From: Sphingobacterium sp. FBM7-1
Lineage (GTDB): Bacteria; Bacteroidota; Bacteroidia; Sphingobacteriales; Sphingobacteriaceae
Reading direction: 5' to 3'
Length of the DNA stretch: 64,000 nucleotides
Assembly: GCF_020687765.1 (NCBI RefSeq)
Contig: NZ_JAJEWJ010000008.1
Coordinates: forward strand, 124,001 to 188,000
Part shown: positions 1 through 8,735 of the stretch, in pieces
How the letters are laid out: the number at the start of each line of letters is the position of its first letter
Numbering within the stretch: position 1 is the stretch's first letter
Notes under the pieces: generated by a model
Database searches by the model: none
What the model saw: only the letters and a program-made list of their open reading frames with translations
What the model was told of the DNA's origin: nothing
Translations under genes and position numbers: made by a program

Positions 1-896
1 AATGCTATCCCATCTCGTAGGGAAGTTTTATGCTGCCACCCCAGTGCATGTAATTTTGTTACATCCATAAGTTTCCGCGGAGTCCCATCTGGCTTATTCG
101 TATCGAAGCGAAGCTTACCCTCGTACCCTATAATTTCGCGCACCAGATAAGCCAAATCGTGGATACTGATATCTTCGCCCACACCGACATTGATAAATTG
201 ATCTTCGTTATAATGTTGCATCAGAAAAACACAGGCCTCCCCAAGATCGTCCGCATATAAAAACTCGCGCAGCGGTGTGCCCGTTCCCCAAATGAGGACC
301 TCATGTATGCCTGCCACCTTAGCTTCATGGAAGCGCCTGATCAATGCAGGTAGCACGTGAGAATGCTCCGGATGATAATTATCATTGATCCCATAGAGGT
401 TAGTCGGCATAGCCGAGATGAAATTGCAGCCATACTGAGCGCGATAGGCTTCGCACATTTTTATACCTGCGATCTTCGCGATAGCATACGGTTCGTTCGT
501 TGGTTCTAGGGTTCCCGTCAGTAAATAATCTTCCTGAAGCGGTTGTGGCGCAAGCTTTGGATAAATGCAACTGGATCCGAGAAAAAGTAGCTTTTTAACA
601 TTTTGCACATAGGCTTGGTGTATCACATTGGTTTGGATCATCAGGTTTTCATAGAGAAAATCAGCACGATAGGTGTTATTTGCTATAATGCCACCCACTT
701 TTGCCGCTGCCAGAAATACGTATTCGGGCCGCTCTTCAGCGAAAAAATCTTTCACGGCCGATTGATCCCGCAAATCGAGGGCCGTTGACGTCCGTGTGAC
801 TAAGTGGTGGTAGCCGTCATTTTTCAAGGCCCGTACAATAGCTGAGCCCACCATTCCACGATGTCCCGCAATATATATTTTAGCTTCTTTTTCCAC
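1..896 (-). CDS. fcl: GDP-L-fucose synthase, 3' end cut by window edge
   Basis: NADPH-dependent epimerase/reductase of the extended SDR family that turns GDP-4-keto-6-deoxy-mannose into GDP-L-fucose in the cytoplasm, feeding fucosylated surface glycans. Seen on the reverse strand: the nucleotide-binding motif GHRGMVGSA near residues 11-19, the SSCIYP block near residue 109, and YAIAK near residues 137-141, giving the Tyr/Lys pair of the SDR catalytic site at the spacing known for E. coli Fcl. No in-frame ATG exists between the upstream stop at 921-923 and the conserved N-terminus, so a GTG at 894-896 is the start; a good -33/-7 promoter lies 19 nt upstream. The C-terminal part continues beyond position 1. 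Confidence 0.93.
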   Translation of the reverse strand, partial: MEKEAKIYIAGHRGMVGSAIVRALKNDGYHHLVTRTSTALDLRDQSAVKDFFAEERPEYVFLAAAKVGGIIANNTYRADFLYENLMIQTNVIHQAYVQNVKKLLFLGSSCIYPKLAPQPLQEDYLLTGTLEPTNEPYAIAKIAGIKMCEAYRAQYGCNFISAMPTNLYGINDNYHPEHSHVLPALIRRFHEAKVAGIHEVLIWGTGTPLREFLYADDLGEACVFLMQHYNEDQFINVGVGEDISIHDLAYLVREIIGYEGKLRFDTNKPDGTPRKLMDVTKLHALGWQHKTSLRDGIA

Positions 897-915
897 GTTA
901 AACGATTGATCGATG

Positions 916-945
916 CAAACTTATAAGATTTTCTTTTATCAACAA
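916..945 (-). promoter_or_regulatory. Promoter of the GDP-fucose synthase gene
   Basis: On the reverse strand TTG (943-945), 19 nt, then TAAGTTTG (916-923), a perfect Bacteroidota -7 box (TAnnTTTG). It lies 19 nt before the GTG start and supports that start. Confidence 0.65.
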
Positions 946-1021
946 AATTCTTTGCTGGTGCGCGGTAGTCTTTCTGTACGTGGTGTTTCTGAATTCCAGC
1001 AGCTCGGTTTTGTTACTTTTT

Positions 1022-1054
1022 TTGAGGGAAAAGCAATAATTAAGGTTATTTTTG
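1022..1054 (+). promoter_or_regulatory. Promoter of trmB
   Basis: TTG at 1022-1024, a 22-nt spacer, then TATTTTTG at 1047-1054, a perfect TAnnTTTG box. The in-frame TTG at 1052 falls inside this box, so translation must begin downstream at the ATG at 1073. Confidence 0.6.
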
Positions 1055-1072
1055 CCTCAAATTGTTAAAAGC

Positions 1073-1720
1073 ATGGGTAAGGATAAGTTACGCAAATTTG
1101 CCGAGGTGGCTACTTTTGAGAATGTAGTGCAATTGGAGGCCGGGAAAGCATATAGAGGTGAGTGGGCATCAAAATTTTTCGGAAATAATAATCCCGTCGT
1201 ATTAGAACTTGCCTGTGGCAAAGGAGAATATACGGTTAACTTGGCAAAAATGTTTCCCCACATCAATTTTATCGGCGTCGATTACAAAGGCAACCGTATT
1301 TGGAGAGGGGCGAAAACGGCCTTAGCGGAAGGAATCCAGAACGTAGGCTTTTTACGGATTCAGATCGAGACGATACTGGAGCATTTCGCAGAAAATGAAG
1401 TAGCAGAGATTTGGATTACGTTTCCGGATCCTCAGCCGCAGGAGAGTCGGGAAAAGAAGCGGTTGACGAATCCACGTTTTTTGGAGAAATATAAGTTTTT
1501 ATTAAAAGATGGCGGACGGATGCATCTGAAAACCGATAACGACGGTTTCTATGCCTATACCATCGAGCAGATTGCCGCGTTAAACCTCACCAAGATAAAA
1601 GAAACCACGGATCTATATCATTCGGACCTGGTTGACGACGTGTTGTCCATCAAAACGTATTATGAACGTAAGTATTTAGCAGACAATAAAAATATAAACT
1701 ATGTGCAGTGGCGGTTTTAA
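1073..1720 (+). CDS. trmB: tRNA (guanine-N7-)-methyltransferase
   Basis: S-adenosylmethionine-dependent enzyme that makes m7G46 in the tRNA variable loop. The 215-aa protein has the SAM-binding stretch ELACGKGEY around residues 44-52, the acidic strand end FIGVDYKGNR, and the TrmB signature WITFPDPQP followed by KKRLTNPRFL. The ATG at 1073 is chosen over an in-frame TTG at 1052 because the family usually begins MGKDKLRKF and because the TTG overlaps the -7 promoter box. It converges on queD with only 41 bp between them and no clear terminator. Confidence 0.95.
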   Translation: MGKDKLRKFAEVATFENVVQLEAGKAYRGEWASKFFGNNNPVVLELACGKGEYTVNLAKMFPHINFIGVDYKGNRIWRGAKTALAEGIQNVGFLRIQIETILEHFAENEVAEIWITFPDPQPQESREKKRLTNPRFLEKYKFLLKDGGRMHLKTDNDGFYAYTIEQIAALNLTKIKETTDLYHSDLVDDVLSIKTYYERKYLADNKNINYVQWRF

Positions 1721-1761
1721 ACCCTGCCGTATGCAGCAAGGAAAGTCAAAAAAATAGGAAT

Positions 1762-2181
1762 CTACAAACTGTAAGTAGCCGAACATTTGGCGGTTTCTTC
1801 AACCTTACACGCGATTAGCCTGACCGGATAATCCTGTAATTGTTGTGGGCCGATATGTTCTACAAGGTATCGCGCGATGTTTTCGGCTGTGGGATTGAAT
1901 GGCACGATGACTAAGCTATCGCCCGTAATTTCCTGAAGCGGAAGTAGTAAATCGTCATCCGCCCAGATCAAAAACTTGTGGTCAAAATGCTCCTCCAGCC
2001 AGGCACAGAGTTGCGTTTTAATAACAGAGAAGTCCACTACTCGGCCAATTTCGTCTAATTGGTCAGCGGCTACAGTGAAATGTATGCGGTAGTTGTGGCC
2101 GTGTAAAAAACGGCATTTACCCTCATGCCCCACTACGCGGTGTCCGCAGGAAATATCATGGTATCTTTCAGCAACTATCAT
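1762..2181 (-). CDS. queD: 6-carboxy-5,6,7,8-tetrahydropterin synthase / 6-pyruvoyl-tetrahydropterin synthase family
   Basis: Enzyme of the QueD/PTPS fold, which converts dihydroneopterin triphosphate to 6-carboxytetrahydropterin for queuosine and other 7-deazapurines. The 139-aa sequence keeps the zinc ligands His14, His27 and His29 (HGHNY) and a Cys at residue 23, four residues before the first HGH histidine, the same spacing as the catalytic Cys in E. coli QueD. The C-terminal VEETAKCSATY matches the family's conserved glutamate region. It is last in a leftward hflX-lipB-queD run, 30 bp after lipB. A pterin role other than queuosine is possible, since queC, queE and queF are not in view. 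Confidence 0.88.
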   Translation of the reverse strand: MIVAERYHDISCGHRVVGHEGKCRFLHGHNYRIHFTVAADQLDEIGRVVDFSVIKTQLCAWLEEHFDHKFLIWADDDLLLPLQEITGDSLVIVPFNPTAENIARYLVEHIGPQQLQDYPVRLIACKVEETAKCSATYSL

Positions 2182-2211
2182 ATCACAAACCTAAATAAAA
2201 TGCTTGATATA

Positions 2212-2907
2212 TTATAACAGCTCCATCTGGAATAAATCTGCTATATGCGCCTTTAATTTGTTTTTTACCTCCTGCATATCCAGTCGGTATCCCAGCTCGC
2301 GTTCCAGCGACGTGACATCTTTGTCATCTATACCACAGGGGATAATGTTTCCGAAGTAGGAGAGATCTGCATTCACGTTGAATGCAAACCCGTGCATCGT
2401 TACCCAGCGGGAAGCCCTTACGCCCAACGCACAAATTTTACGGGCCTTACTAGTATCTGCATCTAGCCAAACACCGGTAAACCCCTCGTAACGGCCAGCT
2501 TGTATCCCATAGTCGCTACAGGTACGGATAATGGCCTCTTCGAGGGTACGCAGATACAAATGAATGTCGGTAAAAAAGTTGTCCAGATCCAAAATCGGGT
2601 AGCCTACAATTTGTCCCGGTCCATGATACGTAATATCGCCTCCCCGGTTAATTTTATAGAAGGAGGCATTTTTTTCCTTTAATCCTTCGTCGTCCAGCAA
2701 TAGATACTCAGCATGACCACTTTTTCCTAAAGTGTATACATGGGGATGTTCCGTAAAAATAAGATGGTTAGGCGTAGGATGAGTCGTATTGTTTAAGCGG
2801 TTTTCGTTTTTAACAGCTACCGTTCTTGTGAAGAGCGTTTCCTGCCGATCCCAAGCCTCTTGATAATCCACCAAACCCCAGTCCACAAATTTCACCTGCT
2901 TGTTCAT
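2212..2907 (-). CDS. lipB: Octanoyl-[acyl-carrier-protein]:protein octanoyltransferase
   Basis: Cytoplasmic transferase that moves octanoate from ACP to the lipoyl domains of 2-oxoacid dehydrogenases and the glycine cleavage H protein. The 231-aa protein shows RGGDITYHGPGQ (residues 88-99), Lys157 in RKICALGVR, the MHGFAFNVN block, and the acyl-thioester Cys191 in IIPCGI. The start codon lies 2 nt from the end of hflX, so the two are almost certainly cotranscribed. LipA is not in the window. Confidence 0.96.
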   Translation of the reverse strand: MNKQVKFVDWGLVDYQEAWDRQETLFTRTVAVKNENRLNNTTHPTPNHLIFTEHPHVYTLGKSGHAEYLLLDDEGLKEKNASFYKINRGGDITYHGPGQIVGYPILDLDNFFTDIHLYLRTLEEAIIRTCSDYGIQAGRYEGFTGVWLDADTSKARKICALGVRASRWVTMHGFAFNVNADLSYFGNIIPCGIDDKDVTSLERELGYRLDMQEVKNKLKAHIADLFQMELL

Positions 2908-2909
2908 GC

Positions 2910-4100
2910 TTAATATAACAAATTATTATAAGGATAGCGTGCAGTATGTAACTTAGAGATAATCTCGTACAGCTTTTGTTTAAATTCTTCTACGTTCATC
3001 TTCTCCGTGGCAGATAGAAAAATGGCCGGATCGGCATTTTTTCCCATCCATGAATTTCTGAAATCTTCCAGCGTAACTTTATTCTCTTCGCCATTCTCAT
3101 CCACCTCAACGGGCGCTTTATAAGCATCTATCTTGTTGAAAACGGTAATGATCGGTTTGTCGAGTGCATCGATATCTTTAAGGGTTTCATTTACCGCTGC
3201 AATATGTTCCTCAAAGTTCGGATGAGAGATGTCTACCACGTGTATAAGTACATCCGCTTCACGCACCTCGTCCAATGTAGATTTAAAGGATTCCACTAAA
3301 TGGTGTGGAAGTTTGCGGATAAAACCTACAGTGTCGGAAAGCAGAAAAGGCAGATTGTCGATGACCACCTTGCGTACCGTAGTATCCAACGTGGCAAATA
3401 GCTTATTTTCTATTAGCACATCCGATTTGGATATCATGTTCAATATGGTAGATTTTCCGACGTTGGTATAACCTACCAGAGCCACGCGTATAAGTTCTCC
3501 TCGATTTTTACGCTGGGTTTCATTCTGCTTGTCAATAACGCTCAAACGCTCTTTCAAGAGGGATATTTTATTAAGGATAATCCGTCTGTCGGTTTCAATC
3601 TGTGACTCTCCCGGGCCCCGCATACCGATACCCCCACGTTGCCGTTCAAGGTGGGTCCACATCCGCGTAAGCCGTGGTAACAAGTATTGTAACTGCGCCA
3701 GTTCTACCTGCGTTTTCGCCTGTGCGGTCTGTGCATGCTTGGCGAAGATGTCCAGAATGAGATTGGAACGATCTAAGATTTTACGTTTAAGTTCGCGTTC
3801 CACGTTTCGGAGTTGAGATGGGGTGAGCTCGTCGTCAAACACGATCATGTCAATTTCCTCCGCATCCGCGTACTGCCGTATTTCTTCCAACTTACCAGAC
3901 CCTACAAAAGTGGCATGTTCGGGCTTCGCTAATTTTTGTGTAAAAACCCCTTTCACTTCGCCTCCGGCAGTTTGCACGAGAAACTCCAGTTCTTGTAGGT
4001 AATCCTTTGCATTCTGCTCTGAAATGTGCGGGGTTATTACTGAAACGAGTAATGCCGTTTCCTGTTTAATTGCTGTGTCGTATATCTTTGTTTTTGCCAT
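2910..4100 (-). CDS. hflX: Ribosome-associated GTPase HflX
   Basis: OBG/HflX-superfamily GTPase that binds the 50S subunit and splits stalled or hibernating ribosomes. In its 396 residues one sees the HflX N-terminal domain, the glycine-rich linker MRGPGESQIETDRR (about 155-170), the G1 P-loop VALVGYTNVGKST (about 207-220), the G3 motif DTVGFI, and the G4 motif NKID. First gene of the hflX-lipB-queD block; a -7 box is visible 46 nt upstream. The C-terminus is short, as in other Bacteroidota members. Confidence 0.96.
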   Translation of the reverse strand: MAKTKIYDTAIKQETALLVSVITPHISEQNAKDYLQELEFLVQTAGGEVKGVFTQKLAKPEHATFVGSGKLEEIRQYADAEEIDMIVFDDELTPSQLRNVERELKRKILDRSNLILDIFAKHAQTAQAKTQVELAQLQYLLPRLTRMWTHLERQRGGIGMRGPGESQIETDRRIILNKISLLKERLSVIDKQNETQRKNRGELIRVALVGYTNVGKSTILNMISKSDVLIENKLFATLDTTVRKVVIDNLPFLLSDTVGFIRKLPHHLVESFKSTLDEVREADVLIHVVDISHPNFEEHIAAVNETLKDIDALDKPIITVFNKIDAYKAPVEVDENGEENKVTLEDFRNSWMGKNADPAIFLSATEKMNVEEFKQKLYEIISKLHTARYPYNNLLY

Positions 4101-4146
4101 GTAATATTTACTTCTCCAATCGCTTGTATTGCATAGAACAAGCTTA

Positions 4147-4154
4147 CAAAGATA
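4147..4154 (-). promoter_or_regulatory. -7 promoter box upstream of hflX
   Basis: TATCTTTG on the reverse strand matches TAnnTTTG and lies 46 nt before the hflX ATG, inside the short gap after recG. I see no TTG at the expected -33 distance. Confidence 0.4.
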
Positions 4155-4167
4155 ATGGTTTTTGTTG

Positions 4168-6273
4168 TTAAGAAATCTTATCCCAGGAAATACCGGGCGA
4201 ACGTTGTGATAAATAGTTTGCCAAGGGTATATTTTTTTCTGTCGAAAGGGAGGGGTCTTCTTGGAGGATTTCCATCACGCTATTGCGTGCCTCCACCAGA
4301 ATCGCCTGGTCTGAAGCCAGGTTGGCAATCTTCATTTCCAAAACGCCGGACTGTTGCGTACCAGATATATCGCCGGGACCACGAAGTTGGAGGTCAACCT
4401 CAGCAATTTCAAAGCCATCCGAAGTGCGTACCATGGTTTCCAGTCGGGTCTTCCCTTCTTTGCTCAGCTTGTGCGTTGTCAACAAGATACAGAAAGATTG
4501 CTCCGCCCCACGTCCTACGCGCCCACGGAGTTGATGCAGCTGCGATAGACCAAAACGCTCGGCATTTTCGATGATCATCACCGAGGCGTTTGGTACATTG
4601 ACCCCCACCTCAATGACAGTCGTGGCGACCATAATCTGTGTTTCCCCTTTAACAAAGCGCTGCATCTCAAAATCTTTATCCTTGACGGGCATTTTACCAT
4701 GTACGATACTGATTTTGTACCGGGGTAAGGGGAACTCCCGCTGCAGGTTTTCCAAACCTGCTTCCAGGTAGAGCAGATCCATTTTTTCACTTTCCTTGAT
4801 CAAGGGATATACCACATAAACCTGTCTCCCTTTCGTGATTTCCTCCCGCATAAAACCAAATACACGCAAACGCTGGTTTTCGTAGAAATGCACCGTCTTG
4901 ATCGGTTTGCGGCCAGCCGGGAGTTCATCGATCACCGAAACGTCGAGATCGCCATATAACGTCATTGCGAGCGTTCGGGGAATAGGAGTCGCCGTCATCA
5001 CTAGCATATGCGGCGGAATACGATTCTTACGCCATAATTTAGCACGCTGTTCTACACCGAAACGATGTTGTTCATCGATCACGACAAAGCCAATATTTTT
5101 AAATTTGACCTTGTCCTCAATAAGCGCATGTGTCCCGATGAGGATATCCAACGATCCATCTTCCAATTGTTCATGGATCAACCTTCTTTCTTTGGCCGGT
5201 GTCGAGCCTGTTAACAACTTTATGCTGCAAAGATTATCGCCCAGTAACGACCGAATGCCAGCGAAATGTTGTTGGGCCAGAATCTCCGTCGGAGCCATCA
5301 TACAAGCTTGGTATCCGTTGTCGATAGCGATCAGCATAGCCATCAGTGCCACGACCGTTTTACCAGATCCTACATCTCCTTGTACCAGGCGGTTCATTTG
5401 CGCACCGGTATTTGTATCTTGGCGTATTTCCTTAATAACCCTTTTTTGTGCGTTCGTTAAGGGAAAAGGAAGTCGATCGTTAAAAAAAGTATGAAATTTA
5501 TTGCCGACTTTGTCGAAGCGATGCCCTTTATATTTCTGGGTATTTAGCAGTTTATTGCGCAGTAAACGAAGTTGAATATAAAACAGTTCTTCAAATTTCA
5601 GCCGCCGGATAGCGGCATTTAGGTCTGGAGTGTTTTGGGGGAAATGGATCGAAAGCATAGCTTGCGCATAATTCATCAATTGATGTTTTTCCAATAGATA
5701 AGACGGAAGAGGTTCCTGCAACGTACTGAAAACCGTTTCCAGCGCCGCCTGTTGCAATCGCTGTAAACCCCGGGTGTCGAGATTAAATTTTTTAAGCTTT
5801 TCGGTGGAGGAATATACCGGTTGCATCGTGAGGTTGCCTATTTTCTTTTCCTGCGCATTAAACAATTCCATCTCGGGGTGCGTGATAGAAATTTGGCCGT
5901 TAAATTCGGAGGGTTTGCCATAGATGATGTAGGCCGATCCTACCTTCAAGCTTTTTTTAAGCCAAGTGATGCTTTGAAACCACACGAGTTCGATACTCCC
6001 AGTATCGTCTCGGAACTGTCCGACCAGTCTTCTAGTTCTTTTCTCACCAACTTCTTGCAGAGAAATAAGGCGTCCCAAAACTTGGGCGCCGATCATATCG
6101 GGATGCAACTGACGGATTTTGTGAAACTGCGTACGATCGATGTACCGAAAGGGGTAATGGGCTAGTAAATCGCCAATAGTAAAAATCTTTAGCTCTTTTT
6201 TGAGCACATCCGCTTTTTGCGGCCCCACACCTTTTAAATATTCTATGGGCGTTATTACAGATAAATTAGCCAT
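4168..6273 (-). CDS. recG: ATP-dependent DNA helicase RecG
   Basis: Superfamily 2 double-stranded DNA translocase that regresses stalled replication forks and branch-migrates Holliday junctions. The 701-aa protein begins with the wedge/OB-fold region (YLKGVGPQKADVL near the N-terminus). It then carries the helicase core: Walker A GDVGSGKT near residue 300, the DEQH box near residue 399, TATPIPRTLA, and the late motif QLRGRVGRG. Length fits the family. It precedes hflX in the same direction, with only about 67 bp between the two coding regions. Confidence 0.97.
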   Translation of the reverse strand: MANLSVITPIEYLKGVGPQKADVLKKELKIFTIGDLLAHYPFRYIDRTQFHKIRQLHPDMIGAQVLGRLISLQEVGEKRTRRLVGQFRDDTGSIELVWFQSITWLKKSLKVGSAYIIYGKPSEFNGQISITHPEMELFNAQEKKIGNLTMQPVYSSTEKLKKFNLDTRGLQRLQQAALETVFSTLQEPLPSYLLEKHQLMNYAQAMLSIHFPQNTPDLNAAIRRLKFEELFYIQLRLLRNKLLNTQKYKGHRFDKVGNKFHTFFNDRLPFPLTNAQKRVIKEIRQDTNTGAQMNRLVQGDVGSGKTVVALMAMLIAIDNGYQACMMAPTEILAQQHFAGIRSLLGDNLCSIKLLTGSTPAKERRLIHEQLEDGSLDILIGTHALIEDKVKFKNIGFVVIDEQHRFGVEQRAKLWRKNRIPPHMLVMTATPIPRTLAMTLYGDLDVSVIDELPAGRKPIKTVHFYENQRLRVFGFMREEITKGRQVYVVYPLIKESEKMDLLYLEAGLENLQREFPLPRYKISIVHGKMPVKDKDFEMQRFVKGETQIMVATTVIEVGVNVPNASVMIIENAERFGLSQLHQLRGRVGRGAEQSFCILLTTHKLSKEGKTRLETMVRTSDGFEIAEVDLQLRGPGDISGTQQSGVLEMKIANLASDQAILVEARNSVMEILQEDPSLSTEKNIPLANYLSQRSPGISWDKIS

Positions 6274-6366
6274 CCTTCCGAACGGCTAATTTACAAATAA
6301 ATATTTATTCGGTCTGGTGGTTGAGGTTCTCCCAACTATTGAACCTTAAAAAGTAACCACTACCCT

Positions 6367-6753
6367 TTAAGCTTTCCAAGCAATAACCGAAATCTCTACA
6401 TTGACATTTTTAGGAAGTGTCTTGACGGCTACCGTTTCACGTGCAGGTTGATTCTCGGTGAAATATTGTGCATATACCTCGTTGATGGTCGCGAAATCAT
6501 CCATGTTGGCGATGAAAATACTCGCTTTTACGACATCGTTGAGCGTATATCCTGCATGTGTTAAGATCGCTTGCACATTTTTTAAAACCTGATGGGTTTC
6601 ATCTGCTACACCCGTATTGATCAATTCCATCGTTTCAGGAACCAACGGGATTTGTCCCGAAACATATAATGTATTCCCCGCTTGAATGGCTTGGTTATAG
6701 GGTCCAATAGCTGCCGGAGCATTTCCGGTATTCCATACTTGTTTGTTTGACAT
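6367..6753 (-). CDS. ridA: RidA family enamine/imine deaminase
   Basis: Small cytoplasmic protein (128 aa) of the YjgF/YER057c/UK114 family, which hydrolyses reactive 2-aminoacrylate and other enamines released by PLP enzymes. Visible features are the N-terminal APAAIGPYNQAI block, YVSGQIPL, and the substrate-carboxylate arginine in ARETVAVKTLPKN. It sits 9 bp after a 44-aa membrane peptide and is probably transcribed with it. Confidence 0.94.
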   Translation of the reverse strand: MSNKQVWNTGNAPAAIGPYNQAIQAGNTLYVSGQIPLVPETMELINTGVADETHQVLKNVQAILTHAGYTLNDVVKASIFIANMDDFATINEVYAQYFTENQPARETVAVKTLPKNVNVEISVIAWKA

Positions 6754-6762
6754 GATGCTCAG

Positions 6763-6897
6763 TTACTTTGAAAAAAATATTCTATAGATGATGGCCAAAA
6801 TAAACACGGAAATCGCTACGATATTCATGATGCGCATAGCTCTTCTGTTAAATCGTGATGATTTAGAAAGTTGCGGTTTCGTTTCTTTTAGTCCCAT
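6763..6897 (-). CDS. Small single-pass membrane protein, 44 aa
   Basis: A complete reading frame of 44 codons from the ATG at 6897 to the TAA at 6763, ending 9 nt before ridA on the same strand. The product begins MGLKETKPQ, has a basic stretch (SRFNRRAMR), and then one hydrophobic helix of about 18 residues (IVAISVFILAIIYRIFF), consistent with a positive-inside anchor. I do not recognise a family. The clean orientation, spacing and composition suggest a real gene, but short length makes this uncertain. Confidence 0.55.
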   Translation of the reverse strand: MGLKETKPQLSKSSRFNRRAMRIMNIVAISVFILAIIYRIFFSK

Positions 6898-7031
6898 GGG
6901 GCTAATTTACGATGGAAAATCTAAAAAATCAAAAAGGGGCGTAGTGATCCATGCTCTGCTCAAAAGGTGGATTTAACATTTTTAACAAGCATTTTCAATC
7001 AAAGAGCAGGGGTCCGTATATATAAAAACAT

Positions 7032-7039
7032 TAGTTTTG
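7032..7039 (+). promoter_or_regulatory. -7 promoter box of the GHL10 lipoprotein gene
   Basis: TAGTTTTG, a perfect TAnnTTTG box, ends 6 nt before the ATG at 7046. Transcription would start at or next to the start codon. No TTG is evident at -33. Confidence 0.45.
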
Positions 7040-7045
7040 TATTCT

Positions 7046-8716
7046 ATGAGATATCCCTGCTTACAAAATTTAGCACTAATAACCCTTGTTTTATCTGTCG
7101 TATTGTTTTCTTGTGCTTCGCGCAAAAACAAATCTGCTCAAAAGGAACTGAAGTCGCCAGCGGTAACGATCGTAACCGCGGGAACCGAGAAAGCTGATGC
7201 GCAACCAAGCGAAAAAACAACTGCCGTGCCGCAGGCAGAAAAGCCCGCGTCGGCAGAAAAGCCCGTAGTAGTGGAAAAGAAGCCTGTGATAGAAGTCCCA
7301 TTACGCGTCGAATTGCCTCAGGTTGATCGCGAATTCAGAGGAGCCTGGATTGCAACCGTAGCGAATATCAACTGGCCGACGAAAGGCAATTACGCAACCG
7401 AAGCTCAAAAGCGAGAGGCTATACAGCTCTTGGATTTGCTAAAAGAAAATAATTTTAATGCCGTGATATTTCAGGTCAGGCCTTCAGCCGATGCCTTGTA
7501 TGACAGTCCGCACGAACCCTGGTCGTATTTCCTGACCGGACAAATCGGCAAACGCCCCAACCCTTATTATGATCCCTTAACTTTTTGGGTAGAAGAAGCA
7601 CACAAGCGCGGATTAGAGTTGCACGTATGGCTGAACCCCTACCGAGCGCACCACTCTACGGGTGGCGCAGTAACCAGTGAATCCATGGTGCGTAAGGCTC
7701 CCAATATGGTTGTCCGGCTGAAAAATGGCATGTATTGGTTTGACCCGGCGAATCCCCACACGCAAGATCATGCAGCACGCGTGGTGTTGGATATCGTTAA
7801 GCGATACAACATAGACGGTGTTCATTTTGACGATTATTTTTATCCCTATGCCAGCTATAACGGCGGAGCGGATTTCCCCGACGATGCCTCGTGGAATGCT
7901 TATCGTAAATCGGGCGGCACATTATCCAGAGCTGACTGGCGCCGGGATAATGTAAACCGTTTCATCGCACGTGTTTATAAAGAAATAAAAGCCGAAAAGA
8001 GTTTCGTAAAATTTGGTTTAAGTCCGTTTGGCATATGGAAGCCCGGTTATCCTTCGGGGATCACCGGCTCCTCCCAGTACGACGAACTATACGCGGATGC
8101 GAAGCTATGGCTGAATGAGGGCTGGATCGATTATTTCGCACCACAGCTCTATTGGCCTATTGATCCGCCCCGCCAAAGTTTTACCGCGCTGTTGCGCTGG
8201 TGGGAATCGGAGAACACGCATAAGCGACACCTGTGGCCCGGCTTAAATACGGTCGAGGTAAGAGCCCCCAATAGGCCTCAAGAAATTGCCAGGCAGATCG
8301 AGGAAACCCGAAAACTGATCCCGAATAGTGTGGGCGCTATCCATTGGAGCATTGCGGGGTTAACAAAGAGCCCCAGCATGTTACAAGCCCTGCGCAGCGG
8401 GCCCTACAACCAACAAGCCTTGATTCCGAGAACACCATGGTTGCCGGCAAATCCTTTGCTAACACCCAGTTTATTGTTAACCGAAGAGAGTAGTAGCGTA
8501 TTTGCTAAATGGCTCCATAAGCAACCTGACGAGGTTTTTCAATGGGTTGTTTACGCACAATATGGGGATATCTGGGAATATGAAATCGTTGCGGGTCTGC
8601 AAACCGAAAGAAGTTTTCCGAAAGAAAAAAATGGAAAGCCCTTACGTACGGTTGCGGTAAAAGCAATCGACCGGTTAAGCAACGAAAGTGATTATATAGC
8701 TAAAAAAGTAAAATAA
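7046..8716 (+). CDS. Glycosyl hydrolase-like 10 (GHL10/DUF187) lipoprotein
   Basis: Predicted outer-membrane or periplasmic lipoprotein of 556 aa with a TIM-barrel GHL10 domain (PF02638, YngK-like). The N-terminus MRYPCLQNLALITLVLSVV leads to an LFSC lipobox. A low-complexity Pro/Glu/Lys/Ala linker follows (about residues 35-85), then the GHL10 domain beginning REFRGAWIATVANINWP and containing HFDDYFYPY and GLSPFGIWKPG. A C-terminal beta domain is likely. An in-frame TTG three codons upstream overlaps the promoter -7 box, so the ATG is the start. It heads a cluster with namZ, murQ and a symporter, which suggests action on peptidoglycan fragments; substrate unproven. Confidence 0.88.
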   Translation: MRYPCLQNLALITLVLSVVLFSCASRKNKSAQKELKSPAVTIVTAGTEKADAQPSEKTTAVPQAEKPASAEKPVVVEKKPVIEVPLRVELPQVDREFRGAWIATVANINWPTKGNYATEAQKREAIQLLDLLKENNFNAVIFQVRPSADALYDSPHEPWSYFLTGQIGKRPNPYYDPLTFWVEEAHKRGLELHVWLNPYRAHHSTGGAVTSESMVRKAPNMVVRLKNGMYWFDPANPHTQDHAARVVLDIVKRYNIDGVHFDDYFYPYASYNGGADFPDDASWNAYRKSGGTLSRADWRRDNVNRFIARVYKEIKAEKSFVKFGLSPFGIWKPGYPSGITGSSQYDELYADAKLWLNEGWIDYFAPQLYWPIDPPRQSFTALLRWWESENTHKRHLWPGLNTVEVRAPNRPQEIARQIEETRKLIPNSVGAIHWSIAGLTKSPSMLQALRSGPYNQQALIPRTPWLPANPLLTPSLLLTEESSSVFAKWLHKQPDEVFQWVVYAQYGDIWEYEIVAGLQTERSFPKEKNGKPLRTVAVKAIDRLSNESDYIAKKVK

Positions 8717-8735
8717 ACATCCTAAACACCGGCGT

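Noticed and set aside
4155..6165. Several forward frames of 60-200 codons opposite recG
   Set aside because: They are antisense shadows of a well-conserved helicase and show no family features.
6788..7197. Forward frames between ridA and the GHL10 gene
   Set aside because: They overlap the reverse 44-aa peptide or run out of frame into the lipoprotein signal and have no plausible start context.
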